Source: an uncultured Pelagibacteraceae bacterium (GTDB taxonomy: Bacteria > Pseudomonadota > Alphaproteobacteria > Pelagibacterales > Pelagibacteraceae). Taken from it: a stretch of 60,772 nt of DNA. The stretch covers positions 16,001 through 76,772 of the forward strand of contig CACCID010000005.1 of the NCBI GenBank assembly GCA_902545945.1. The letters are read 5' to 3'. The notes under the pieces were generated by a model that was not told where the DNA came from, did no database searches, and worked only from the letters and a program-made list of their open reading frames with translations. Made by a program: the position numbers and the translations under genes. Shown one piece after another: positions 1 to 8,462 of the stretch. How positions within the stretch are numbered: position 1 is the first letter of the stretch; each line of letters begins with the position of its first letter.

Positions 1-388
1 TGTTTTTTGCTGCTTTAATCACCTCTAAAACCCTTTGTTGAGCTCCTATATTTCCAGGATTTATTCTTAAACAACTTGCTCCCGCTTCTGCAGCTTCTAT
101 TGCTCGTTTATAGTGAAAATGAATATCAGCAACTATTGGTACCGAAACCTCTTTGATAATTTCTTTTAGAGCTCTAGTAGATTTTTCGTCAGGACAAGAA
201 ACCCTAACAATATCTGCACCTGCATCCTCTAATGATTGAATTTGATTAATAGTACCTTTAATATCTGTTGTAAGTGTATTTGTCATCGATTGCACACTAA
301 TTGGAGCTTTACCGCCAACTTTAACATTACCAACTTGAATTTGTTTAGTAATTTTTCTTTCTATAATTCTGTGGGGTCTTATTTCCAT
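1..388 (-). CDS. ispG: 4-hydroxy-3-methylbut-2-enyl diphosphate synthase (IspG/GcpE), N-terminal part
   Basis: Reading the minus strand from the ATG at 388 gives about 129 residues beginning [12 protein letters not shown]. It contains the family segments [43 protein letters not shown] and [10 protein letters not shown], which belong to the TIM-barrel half of IspG. The enzyme is a 4Fe-4S protein that makes HMBPP in the non-mevalonate isoprenoid pathway. The C-terminal Fe-S domain lies beyond the window edge, so the gene is partial here. Its ATG overlaps the lysC stop in a TAATG arrangement, which suggests co-transcription and translational coupling downstream of lysC. Confidence 0.93.
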   Translation of the reverse strand, partial: MEIRPHRIIERKITKQIQVGNVKVGGKAPISVQSMTNTLTTDIKGTINQIQSLEDAGADIVRVSCPDEKSTRALKEIIKEVSVPIVADIHFHYKRAIEAAEAGASCLRINPGNIGAQQRVLEVIKAAKN

Positions 389-1599
389 TAATCTAAATCA
401 AAAATTGTATGTAATTTTTTTATTGCATTTAAAGTATTTTCCTCGTCTATTATAACCGATAATTTAATTTCAGAAGTAGAAATAGCTAAAATATTAATTC
501 CTTCGTCAGAAAGACCTCTGAACATTTTATATGTTACGCCAGGAGTTGAAACCATCCCTGCTCCTACAATAGATACCTTCGCAACTTTATCGTTATGAAT
601 GATATCTTTATATTTTATCTCACTTTTTTCTTTTAAAATCTGTTTAGTTTTAGCAACATCATCTCTTTTAATGGTAAATGTAATATCAGTAGTTTTTTGA
701 TCAGACGAAATATTTTGTATTACCATATCTACATTGATTTGTGCTTTGCTAAGAGGTTCAAAAATATTAGCTGCAACACCCGGTCTGTCCTCTACACCAA
801 TAAGCGTAACTTTTGCATCATCTTTCGAATAAGCAACGCCTGTCACACTTTTTGTGTAATCAATATTTTCTTGATTAAAAATTTTCGAACCTTTCCTTTC
901 GGTAAAAGTTGATTTAACTTCGAGAGGAATGTCATATATCATCGCAGTTTGAACAGCGGATGATTGCATCACTTTTGCACCTAAAGATGACAATTCTAAC
1001 ATTTCATCATAAGAAATTTTATCAATTTTTTTTGCCACTGGAATTTTATTTGGATCAGTGGAATATACCCCATCCACGTCAGTATAAATCTCACAAGTAT
1101 CAGCGTTAATCATCTTGGCTATTGCAACAGCTGTTGCATCTGATCCTCCTCTACCTATTGTTGTAATATCTCCAATTTTTGAAATACCTTGAAAGCCTGG
1201 GATAATTACAACTTCCTGTTCATTAAGATGCTTATTAATTTTTTTTTGATTCATATTAATTATTCTTGCGTTAGAATGTTCTCCCTCTGTTAAAATTGGT
1301 ATTTGCCAATTCAACAATGATTTAGCTTTAATATTTAAATTGATTAAAGCACCAGCCAGAAGTGCGCTTGATGCTTGTTCTCCTGAAGACAAAAGAACGT
1401 CAAGTTCTCGTTTGCTGAATTCATCAGAAATTTCATTTGAAAATTTAATAAGTTCATTTGTTTTTCCAGCCATTGCAGAAACAACAACAACTAGATTATT
1501 TCCAGCTAAATGCTCTTTTTTGATAATATTGGCAACATGTTTAATCCTTTCGATAGTTCCAACAGATGTTCCACCAAACTTTAGTACTTTTTTAGCCAT
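388..1599 (-). CDS. lysC: Aspartate kinase
   Basis: This 403-residue protein catalyses ATP-dependent phosphorylation of aspartate, the first step towards Lys, Thr, Met and diaminopimelate. Visible motifs are KFGGTSVG (residues 7-14), SSGEQ (71-75), GRGGSDATA (149-157) and [11 protein letters not shown] (173-183). Two ACT domains follow (about 265-330 and 340-400), the second opening VSIVGAGM. Two ACT domains imply feedback control by an amino acid, as in monofunctional LysC enzymes; the effector cannot be read from the sequence. The gene starts at ATG 1599, is divergent from ubiG and is coupled to ispG. The other lysine-pathway genes in the window, dapD and dapE, lie 17 kb away. Confidence 0.97.
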   Translation of the reverse strand: MAKKVLKFGGTSVGTIERIKHVANIIKKEHLAGNNLVVVVSAMAGKTNELIKFSNEISDEFSKRELDVLLSSGEQASSALLAGALINLNIKAKSLLNWQIPILTEGEHSNARIINMNQKKINKHLNEQEVVIIPGFQGISKIGDITTIGRGGSDATAVAIAKMINADTCEIYTDVDGVYSTDPNKIPVAKKIDKISYDEMLELSSLGAKVMQSSAVQTAMIYDIPLEVKSTFTERKGSKIFNQENIDYTKSVTGVAYSKDDAKVTLIGVEDRPGVAANIFEPLSKAQINVDMVIQNISSDQKTTDITFTIKRDDVAKTKQILKEKSEIKYKDIIHNDKVAKVSIVGAGMVSTPGVTYKMFRGLSDEGINILAISTSEIKLSVIIDEENTLNAIKKLHTIFDLD

Positions 1600-1655
1600 T
1601 TAAGAATGTATTATAATAAATTATAGATATTAATATTAATTTAAATTATTTAAAA

Positions 1656-2384
1656 ATGAGTACTACTATAAATAAAGAGGAAATTCAAAAGTTTTCAAAA
1701 TTATCTAAGGAATGGTGGGATGTTAATGGAAAATTTAAACCCTTACATATGTTTAATCCTATTAGAATTGAGTACATAACAGAAAATATTAAAAAACATT
1801 TTAAGATAAAAAAAGATAAAATTAATTTTCTAGAAGGGTTGAGGATTCTAGATATAGGATGCGGTGGAGGGTTGATAAGTGAGCCTATGACAAGACTTGG
1901 AGCAGAAGTTACAGGGATTGATGCATCTGAAAAAAATATCAACGTTGCAAAAATGCATTCTAAAGAAAGTAGACTGAAAATAAATTATATCAATACATCA
2001 CCAGAAAATTTAAAAAATTTTGAAACCTACGATGTGATTTTAAATCTAGAAATCGTTGAACATGTTGATAATGTTGATTTGTATATTAAATCTTGCCAAA
2101 AATTGTTAAAAAAAAATGGACTAATGTTTACTGCTACATTGAATAGATCTTTAACTTCGTACGTTAAAGCGATAATTGGTGCTGAATATATATTGAGATG
2201 GCTTCCAATCGGAACTCATGATTGGAACAAGTTTTTAAAACCTGAAGAGCTAGAAGATTACTTATCTAAAGAAAAACTCAATACGCAAGATATAAGTGGA
2301 TTAAAATTTAACCCATTTACTAAAAAATGGAAAAGATCAACAGACTTATCCGTTAATTACATTATTTGTAGCTTAAAAAACTAA
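1656..2384 (+). CDS. ubiG: Ubiquinone biosynthesis O-methyltransferase
   Basis: This 242-residue class I SAM-dependent methyltransferase should perform the O-methylations of ubiquinone synthesis. The N-terminal signature FSKLSKEWWDVNGKFKPLH (residues 13-31) and the SAM-binding loop DIGCGGG (66-72) are typical of UbiG. LEIVEHV (131-137) and the GTHDWNKF block (186-193) also fit, and the length matches the family. It is divergent from lysC across a 56-bp A+T-rich gap that must hold both promoters. Its last four bases overlap the convergent DUF1178 gene. A closely related methyltransferase is possible, but the N-terminal motif argues for UbiG. Confidence 0.93.
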   Translation: MSTTINKEEIQKFSKLSKEWWDVNGKFKPLHMFNPIRIEYITENIKKHFKIKKDKINFLEGLRILDIGCGGGLISEPMTRLGAEVTGIDASEKNINVAKMHSKESRLKINYINTSPENLKNFETYDVILNLEIVEHVDNVDLYIKSCQKLLKKNGLMFTATLNRSLTSYVKAIIGAEYILRWLPIGTHDWNKFLKPEELEDYLSKEKLNTQDISGLKFNPFTKKWKRSTDLSVNYIICSLKN

Positions 2385-2803
2385 TTATCTTTGTCGACCC
2401 AAGGAATTGATAGCAAGTCTATTCCTTCTTCGGATAGTTCTTCCCTTTCCTCAGGTGTTGTTGTGCCATAAATAGCTTTTTTATTTTTTTTATCGTAATA
2501 AATTTCTCTTACTCTTTTGCTAAAGTCCTTACCGACATAGTCAAAATTTTCTTCTATATATTTTCTTAATTTATGAAGTTTATAATTCTGATTTTTTAAA
2601 TCTTTATTTATAATCTCAAATTCGTCATTTTTACTTTTTGAATTTGATATCATTGGTGCCATTATAGATTTATGTATTTTTTTTGATGAACAATAAATAC
2701 ATTCTAGTAATTTCCTTTTGGTTAATTTTTCAAATTCTTCTGAGCTAGAAAACCAACTTTCAAACTCGTGGTCATTTTGACATTTCAAGTTATATTTTAT
2801 CAT
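2381..2803 (-). CDS. DUF1178 family protein
   Basis: A 140-residue protein starting MIKYNLKCQNDHEFESWF, the hallmark N-terminus of the DUF1178 family, which is common in alpha- and betaproteobacteria. Cys8 and the pair Cys35/Cys38 (CIYC) look like a small zinc-ribbon site, and the middle is lysine-rich. Function is unknown. Its ATG directly follows the argJ stop, so it is probably the second gene of an argJ operon. A neighbouring position to argJ has been seen in other alphaproteobacteria (recalled, not checked). Confidence 0.88.
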   Translation of the reverse strand: MIKYNLKCQNDHEFESWFSSSEEFEKLTKRKLLECIYCSSKKIHKSIMAPMISNSKSKNDEFEIINKDLKNQNYKLHKLRKYIEENFDYVGKDFSKRVREIYYDKKNKKAIYGTTTPEEREELSEEGIDLLSIPWVDKDN

Positions 2804-4108
2804 TTAATTTCTATAATCTGCATTTATATCAATATAGTCATGTGTGAAGTCACATGTGTAACATGTGAAAGTATCATTACCTAGTTTAAGGTTTACTTCA
2901 ATCTCAATTGAGCCCCACTGCATATATTCTTTTAATTTTTCCTCGTCATAACTTTCTGAAATTTTTCCATTTTCTGCAACTATAAAGTTTCCTATTTTTA
3001 TTCTTAATTTTTTTTGATCAACAAACTCTCCTGATTTTCCTATACCCATAGCAATTCTACCCCAATTGGGATCTTCACCAGCAATAGCAGTTTTAAATAG
3101 AGGTGAATTCGCAATTGAGAAAGCAATTGTTTTAGCACTACCTAAAGACTTTGCATTAATCACATTTACTGTAACAAATTTTTTAGCACCCTCACCGTCG
3201 ACTACAATTTGTTTAGCCAAATTAAGGCATAATTTTTTTAAAGCAATTTCAAATTTTTGAACTGCTTTATCATTCAAAGTAATATTTGCTCCAATTTTCA
3301 CTGCTCTCGTAGAAAAAATAGAAACCATATCATTTGTTGACTGATCACTATCAACTGTAATTGCATTAAATGAATTCGCTACAGCTCTTTTTAAAAGTGT
3401 CTTTAACAAGTTTGAGTTTATATCAGCGTTAGTGAATATAAATGATAGCATTGTAGCTAAGTTTGGTGCTATCATCCCCGATCCTTTCGCAATCGCTGAA
3501 ATTTTAATTAATTCGTCTCCAATAATTATTTCTTCATATGCTACCTTTGGTTTAGTGTCAGTAGTCATAATCGCTGAAGCCATCTTTATCCAATACATCT
3601 TGTTATGATCTGATCTAAGCTTGTCTGCTAAAGCTGACAATCTATCCTTTATTTGTTCAACTGGAAATTCTTCTCCTATCACTCCGGTTGAAGCAAAAAT
3701 CAAGTCCTTTGTTTTTACTATTTCACTCGTTCCTTTTTGATTTTTAGACTCTTTTATTGTTAAAATTCTCGATAAATTTTTTGCTAGTGTATCAATACTT
3801 TCCTTTCCTTGCTTGCCAGTAAAAGTATTCGCATTTTTTGTGTTCACTAAAAGTCCTTTGATAATTTTTTTATGAGAGCTATTATTCCATGGAATGAATT
3901 CAGATGTAATACTGTTTGAAGTTGTAAGTGTTGCATAATTGGCTCCTTTTGCAAAATAGAATAAGGCCAGATCATCTCTACCATCTTTGTATAAATCAGC
4001 AGAAATTGATGACATTTCCAATCCTTCTATTTGTTTAAGGCTTTGAAACTCGCCCATTTTTGATAATTTTGTTTTATCGTTTAAAAAATTTTTAATATTT
4101 ATTGTCAT
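2804..4108 (-). CDS. argJ: Bifunctional glutamate N-acetyltransferase / ornithine acetyltransferase
   Basis: This 434-residue protein recycles the acetyl group in arginine synthesis, moving it from N-acetylornithine to glutamate; some family members also use acetyl-CoA. The self-cleavage site is clear: KGSGMIAPNLATML ends in A218-T219-M220-L221, where Thr219 should become the N-terminal nucleophile of the beta chain. The TGVIGEEFP block (141-149) and DSDQSTND are also family motifs. The gene is divergent from secA, a classic alphaproteobacterial arrangement. argB in this window (17.5 kb) belongs to the same pathway. Whether the enzyme is mono- or bifunctional cannot be told from sequence alone. 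Confidence 0.96.
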   Translation of the reverse strand: MTINIKNFLNDKTKLSKMGEFQSLKQIEGLEMSSISADLYKDGRDDLALFYFAKGANYATLTTSNSITSEFIPWNNSSHKKIIKGLLVNTKNANTFTGKQGKESIDTLAKNLSRILTIKESKNQKGTSEIVKTKDLIFASTGVIGEEFPVEQIKDRLSALADKLRSDHNKMYWIKMASAIMTTDTKPKVAYEEIIIGDELIKISAIAKGSGMIAPNLATMLSFIFTNADINSNLLKTLLKRAVANSFNAITVDSDQSTNDMVSIFSTRAVKIGANITLNDKAVQKFEIALKKLCLNLAKQIVVDGEGAKKFVTVNVINAKSLGSAKTIAFSIANSPLFKTAIAGEDPNWGRIAMGIGKSGEFVDQKKLRIKIGNFIVAENGKISESYDEEKLKEYMQWGSIEIEVNLKLGNDTFTCYTCDFTHDYIDINADYRN

Positions 4109-4152
4109 TATTGCTATTTATTTTAAATAAATAATACATATATAGGTTTAAA

Positions 4153-6714
4153 ATGAATTTATTTACAAGAACTTTTAGTAAAATATTTAAAAGCTCTAAT
4201 CAACAAGAATTAGATAAAATCAGAAATATAATTGAAGCTATAAATGGTAAAGAAAATGAGATTAAGTCTTTAAGTCAAGCTGATTTTAAGGAAAAAACAT
4301 TCAATTTAAAAAAAAACGTTCAGAATGGTTCTGTAGACATAAATAATATTATCCCAGAAGGTTTTGCCTTGGTTAGAGAAGCAGCAAAAAGAACTTTAGG
4401 AGAAAGACATTATGATGTTCAGCTTGCTGGGGGTCTAATACTACATAATGGAAAAATCGCAGAAATGAAAACTGGAGAGGGTAAAACTCTTGTTTCAACA
4501 TTACCTGCTTTTATTAATTCGTTATCTGGAAGAGGTGTACATATAGTAACCGTTAATGATTATCTTGCGAAAAGAGACTCTGATTGGATGGGAAAAGTAT
4601 TTAACTATTTAGGTATCTCAACAGGATGTATTACAAATGATATTGATGATATTGAAAGAAAAAAAAATTATAAAAAAGATATTACATATGCAACTAACAA
4701 TGAGTTAGGTTTTGACTACTTAAGAGACAATATGAAGTATGAATTAGAAGATATGGTTCAACGAGATCATAATTTTTGTATTGTTGATGAAGTCGACAGT
4801 ATTCTCATAGACGAGTCGAGAACTCCATTGATAATTTCCGGAAAACTTGAGGATAAAACTAATTTATATGCAACATCAAACGAATTTATTAAACATCTTC
4901 AAAAAGGTGATTTTGAATTAGATGAAAAAAATAAAAATGCGATACTTACTGATAAAGGAATTGATAAAATTGAAAAGCTAGCAATTAAAAAAAGATTATT
5001 AAAAAATAATAATTTTTACGACCCAGCTAATTTAGATTTAGTTCACCATATTAATCAAGCGCTTAAAGCTAATTTGCTATTTAAAAAAGATACAGACTAC
5101 ATTTTACGTGATAGCAAAGTTCAAATTATAGATGAATTTACAGGTAGAGTTTTAGATGGCAGAAGATTTTCCGATGGACTACATCAGGCAATAGAAGCAA
5201 AAGAGAATGTAAAAATTCAAGAGGAAAATCAAACTTTAGCTTCTATAACTTATCAAAACTATTTTAGACTTTATAAGAAATTAGCTGGCATGACCGGAAC
5301 AGCAATGACAGAGTCTGAAGAGTTTCATGATATTTACAAATTGAATGTAGTTTCAATTCCTACAAATAAAGAAATGATACGAAAAGATTTTAATGATCAA
5401 ATTTTTCGAACTGAAAAAGAAAAATATAATGCCATTTCAAACAAGATAATTGAATGTCATAACAAAGGACAGCCTGTACTGGTAGGAACAACTAGTATTG
5501 AAAAATCAGAAAAGATTTCAAATTATTTGAATAACAAAAATATCAGACATAATGTTCTTAATGCGAAACAACATGAACAGGAAGCAAGAATTATAGCAAC
5601 GGCTGGGAAAATTGGAGCTGTTACAATTGCTACTAATATGGCGGGTCGAGGAACAGATATTAAACTTGGAGGTAATAAAGATTTTATTCTCGATGGAATA
5701 AAAGAAAATGCCAGTGAAATTGAAAAAAATGAATCTAAAGTAAAAGGCCTAGGAGGATTATTTATTATTGGAACAGAACGACATGAAAGTAGAAGAATAG
5801 ACAATCAATTGAGAGGAAGATCTGGACGGCAAGGAGATCCAGGTAGCACCATTTTTTTTATAAGTTTGCAGGATGAATTAATGAGAATTTTCGGAGGAGA
5901 CTCTATCGATGGAATGCTCAAAAAATTGGGTTTGAAAGAAAATGAGTCTATAGATCACCCATGGATAAATAAAGCTATGGAAAGAGCTCAAAAAAAAGTT
6001 GAAAGCAGAAATTTTGATATAAGGAAAACACTTATCAAATTTGATGATGTTATGAACGATCAAAGACAAGTTATATTTTCTCAAAGACTTAAAATATTAA
6101 AAGAGGAAAACATTGAGAGAGTATTAGAGGATTTTTTTGAAGAAATTTTAAATAATCTAAATTCTAATAGATTGGGCTTTCAAAAATCTGGTGATGAAAA
6201 AATCTATCTCAATGAAATTAAAAATATTACAGGTAATGTAATAAATGATAATGATCTAATAAACTTTGGAAGACTAAAAGAGGGTGAATTTAGAAATAAA
6301 ATCAAGAGTCTTTATTTAGATAAAAAAAAATCTAGAATAAAAATATTAGGAGAGGATCAGAACAATAATTTAGAAAAAAAGATTTTTTTGCAAATAATTG
6401 ATTTTTCTTGGAGGTCACATTTACAGTATCTCGAACAATTGAGACAAGTTATTGGGCTTAGACAATATGGTCAAAAAGATCCTTTATCTGAATTTAAAAA
6501 AGAAGCATTTATTTTATTTGAGGGTTTGCTATCTAAAATTAAAAACGATTTAATTAAATTTCTTTTAAATTTAAATATTATTGTTTCTTCAGAAAGCAAT
6601 AAAAAAGAAGAAAACGAAATAAAAGATAATAAATTAGAAAAAAAAGTTGGTAGAAATGAAAAGTGTCCATGTGGATCAGGAAAAAAATTTAAACATTGCC
6701 ATGGAAATATCTAA
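4153..6714 (+). CDS. secA: Preprotein translocase ATPase SecA
   Basis: The 853-residue motor of the Sec pathway, which pushes unfolded preproteins through SecYEG. It has the Walker A motif MKTGEGKT (105-112), the DEVD box (212-215), the helicase motif TNMAGRGTDIKLGG, and a C-terminal zinc-binding SEC-C tail (Cys838, Cys840, Cys849, His850). That tail normally contacts SecB. The length is slightly short of the usual 870-900 residues because the linker before the zinc tail is short. It starts 44 bp from the divergent argJ gene and ends 2 bp before the convergent photolyase gene, with no hairpin terminator visible. Confidence 0.98.
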   Translation: MNLFTRTFSKIFKSSNQQELDKIRNIIEAINGKENEIKSLSQADFKEKTFNLKKNVQNGSVDINNIIPEGFALVREAAKRTLGERHYDVQLAGGLILHNGKIAEMKTGEGKTLVSTLPAFINSLSGRGVHIVTVNDYLAKRDSDWMGKVFNYLGISTGCITNDIDDIERKKNYKKDITYATNNELGFDYLRDNMKYELEDMVQRDHNFCIVDEVDSILIDESRTPLIISGKLEDKTNLYATSNEFIKHLQKGDFELDEKNKNAILTDKGIDKIEKLAIKKRLLKNNNFYDPANLDLVHHINQALKANLLFKKDTDYILRDSKVQIIDEFTGRVLDGRRFSDGLHQAIEAKENVKIQEENQTLASITYQNYFRLYKKLAGMTGTAMTESEEFHDIYKLNVVSIPTNKEMIRKDFNDQIFRTEKEKYNAISNKIIECHNKGQPVLVGTTSIEKSEKISNYLNNKNIRHNVLNAKQHEQEARIIATAGKIGAVTIATNMAGRGTDIKLGGNKDFILDGIKENASEIEKNESKVKGLGGLFIIGTERHESRRIDNQLRGRSGRQGDPGSTIFFISLQDELMRIFGGDSIDGMLKKLGLKENESIDHPWINKAMERAQKKVESRNFDIRKTLIKFDDVMNDQRQVIFSQRLKILKEENIERVLEDFFEEILNNLNSNRLGFQKSGDEKIYLNEIKNITGNVINDNDLINFGRLKEGEFRNKIKSLYLDKKKSRIKILGEDQNNNLEKKIFLQIIDFSWRSHLQYLEQLRQVIGLRQYGQKDPLSEFKKEAFILFEGLLSKIKNDLIKFLLNLNIIVSSESNKKEENEIKDNKLEKKVGRNEKCPCGSGKKFKHCHGNI

Positions 6715-6716
6715 TT

Positions 6717-8117
6717 TTAAATTTTTTTGAATGCCGCTAGAGCTCTAGCTCTAGCTTTCTCGTGATTAACTATTGGAAAAGGATAATCTACCCCTAATCT
6801 GAAATTCTTGTCTTGAAACTCCCAAGGTTTATGAATAAATCTTTTTGGCAAGGATTTTAATTCTGGTATCCATTTTTTTACATACTCACCCTCTTTATCG
6901 AATTTTTCTCCTTGTAAAATTGGATTAAATATTCTGAAATAAGGAGCAGCATCTGCACCACACCCCGCAACCCATTGCCAACCAGCTATATTACTTGCTG
7001 CGCTATAATCTAATAAACAATTCCTAAAATATTTCTCTCCCTCTTTCCAATCGATTAATAAATGTTTTACTAAAAAAGAACCAACAATCATTCTTACCCT
7101 ATTATGCATCCACCCAGTTGAATAAAGTTCTCTCATACCAGCATCAACAATTGGATACCCAGTTAAACCTTTTTTCCAAGCTTTTAAAAACTTTAAATTT
7201 TTTTCCCATGGAAATTTATCAAATTTTTTTGAATAATTTTTTTTAAGCATGTGTGGAAAGTAATTAATTAAAGAATAATTAAATTCTCTCCATCCAATTT
7301 CAGCTAAATATTTTGATGTTCCTTTAGATTTATTTGAATTTTTTAAACATTCATTCCACAAAGTCTCTACATGTATCTGACCAAATTTTATAAATGGAGA
7401 AAGTTTTGAGGTTCCAATTATGTTTGGAAAATTTCGAGCCTCAGAATAATCTTTTATTCTTTTTTTAATAAAACTTTTTAATTCCTTTAATGCATTTTCT
7501 TCACTAGGCGACCATATTTTTTCAAAACTTTTAAACCAATTCTCTGATGGTAATATTTTTTCAGGTTTAATATTATTTTTTAAGTAACCTTTTTTTTGTA
7601 TGCATTTTTTAATTTTTTTCTCTTCTGAGGGAATTTTATCAATGTAATATTTTTCAGCCGTTCTCCAGAAAGGAGTAAATACTTTAAAAGGTGTGCCGTC
7701 ACTCTTTTTTATCTCTTTTATTTCATTAAGAATATTTCCTTTACAAATTTTATAAGAAATGTTTTTTTCTTCCAGTATTCTTGTAAGAACATTATCAAAT
7801 TTTAAATAATCTGGCTCATAAACTTTATTCCAATATAAAGAAAAATCATTATTCTTAGTTAATGTATCAAAAAAACTTTTAAATGACTCTGTTTGAATTA
7901 TTTCAAGATTTATGTTGTAATTTTTTAAATTTTTTTGAAAATTCAAAAGAGACTTACTTAACCACCATTTTTGTGCTTGTTGGCATTTGTAAGTATTCTC
8001 TTTATATAAAAAGAAAACAACTACTTGATCATGATGCTTTGTTGCCTCTATAAGTCCATCGTTTTTAATAATTCTAAAATCTTCTCTTAACCAAAAAAGC
8101 CCGACTTTTTTATTCAT
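6717..8117 (-). CDS. phrB: Deoxyribodipyrimidine photolyase
   Basis: A cryptochrome/photolyase-family flavoprotein that repairs UV-induced pyrimidine dimers in light, a sensible gene for a surface-ocean cell. I start it at ATG 8117 (466 residues, MNKKVGLFWLREDFRI), because the longer open frame runs back into the tRNA-Phe gene. The N-terminal antenna domain is followed by the FAD domain with MHNRVRMIVGSF, NIAGWQWVAGCGADAAPYF and RIFNPILQGEKFD. ADAAPYFRIFNP is the strongest family signature. The GWQW tryptophans fit the electron-transfer chain. It could be a class I CPD photolyase; a (6-4) enzyme is less likely. Confidence 0.93.
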   Translation of the reverse strand: MNKKVGLFWLREDFRIIKNDGLIEATKHHDQVVVFFLYKENTYKCQQAQKWWLSKSLLNFQKNLKNYNINLEIIQTESFKSFFDTLTKNNDFSLYWNKVYEPDYLKFDNVLTRILEEKNISYKICKGNILNEIKEIKKSDGTPFKVFTPFWRTAEKYYIDKIPSEEKKIKKCIQKKGYLKNNIKPEKILPSENWFKSFEKIWSPSEENALKELKSFIKKRIKDYSEARNFPNIIGTSKLSPFIKFGQIHVETLWNECLKNSNKSKGTSKYLAEIGWREFNYSLINYFPHMLKKNYSKKFDKFPWEKNLKFLKAWKKGLTGYPIVDAGMRELYSTGWMHNRVRMIVGSFLVKHLLIDWKEGEKYFRNCLLDYSAASNIAGWQWVAGCGADAAPYFRIFNPILQGEKFDKEGEYVKKWIPELKSLPKRFIHKPWEFQDKNFRLGVDYPFPIVNHEKARARALAAFKKI

Positions 8118-8172
8118 AAACTGATTATAATTAGCATTTAAAATTTGAAAATTCGATGAGTAAAATTGTTTG

Positions 8173-8247
8173 TGGTGGCCTTGGTAAGAATCGCACTTAC
8201 GACACATACCTTTTCAGGGTACTGCTCTACTACTGAGCTACAAGGCC
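8173..8247 (-). tRNA. tRNA-Phe (GAA), with unusual D-loop and T-loop
   Basis: The minus strand folds as a full cloverleaf of 75 nt with encoded CCA. The 7-bp acceptor is GGCCTTG/CAAGGCC, the D-stem GCTC/GAGC, the anticodon stem GTACC/GGTAT around loop CTGAAAA (anticodon GAA), and the T-stem GTAAG/CTTAC. Two loops depart from the bacterial norm. The D-loop AGTAGTA has one G instead of the G18-G19 pair, and the T-loop is TGCGATT instead of TTCRANN, so position 55 is G. The first base, G1 at 8247, is also the last base of the infA stop codon. Confidence 0.9.
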
Positions 8248-8462
8248 TAAAATCTAAAAGTAATTCTACCTTTAGTTAAATCATACGGTGTCATCTCAAC
8301 CATTACGTTGTCTCCAGCGAGAACTCTTATTCTATTTTTTCTTAACTTCCCGGCTGTATGAGCCAAAATTTCGTGGTTATTTTCTAGCTTAACTCTAAAC
8401 ATAGCATTTGGCAAAAGTTCTGTGACTTTTCCTTTGAATTCTAAAGTTTCTTGTTTCGCCAA
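8247..8462 (-). CDS. infA: Translation initiation factor IF-1
   Basis: A 71-residue S1/OB-fold protein that binds the ribosomal A site during initiation. The sequence [19 protein letters not shown] with the C-terminal block [15 protein letters not shown] matches IF-1 end to end, so the start is secure. That start codon is TTG at 8460-8462, immediately after the hisD stop (TAATTGGCG). A weak start codon coupled to an upstream gene would keep its level low. The TAG stop shares its last base with the first base of the downstream tRNA-Phe, so the tRNA 5' end must be cut from a transcript carrying infA or be read from a promoter inside it. Confidence 0.96.
   Translation of the reverse strand: MAKQETLEFKGKVTELLPNAMFRVKLENNHEILAHTAGKLRKNRIRVLAGDNVMVEMTPYDLTKGRITFRF

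Noticed and set aside
1600-1655. A+T-rich divergent spacer between lysC and ubiG with several TATAAT-like words
   Set aside because: Too many overlapping matches to choose a promoter with confidence. The same holds for 4109-4152, 14973-15022 and 26303-26343.
8118-8207. Thirty-residue N-terminal extension of the photolyase
   Set aside because: It is read from inside tRNA-Phe and looks unlike photolyase N-termini. The start at ATG 8117 gives the expected beginning KKVGLFWLREDFR.
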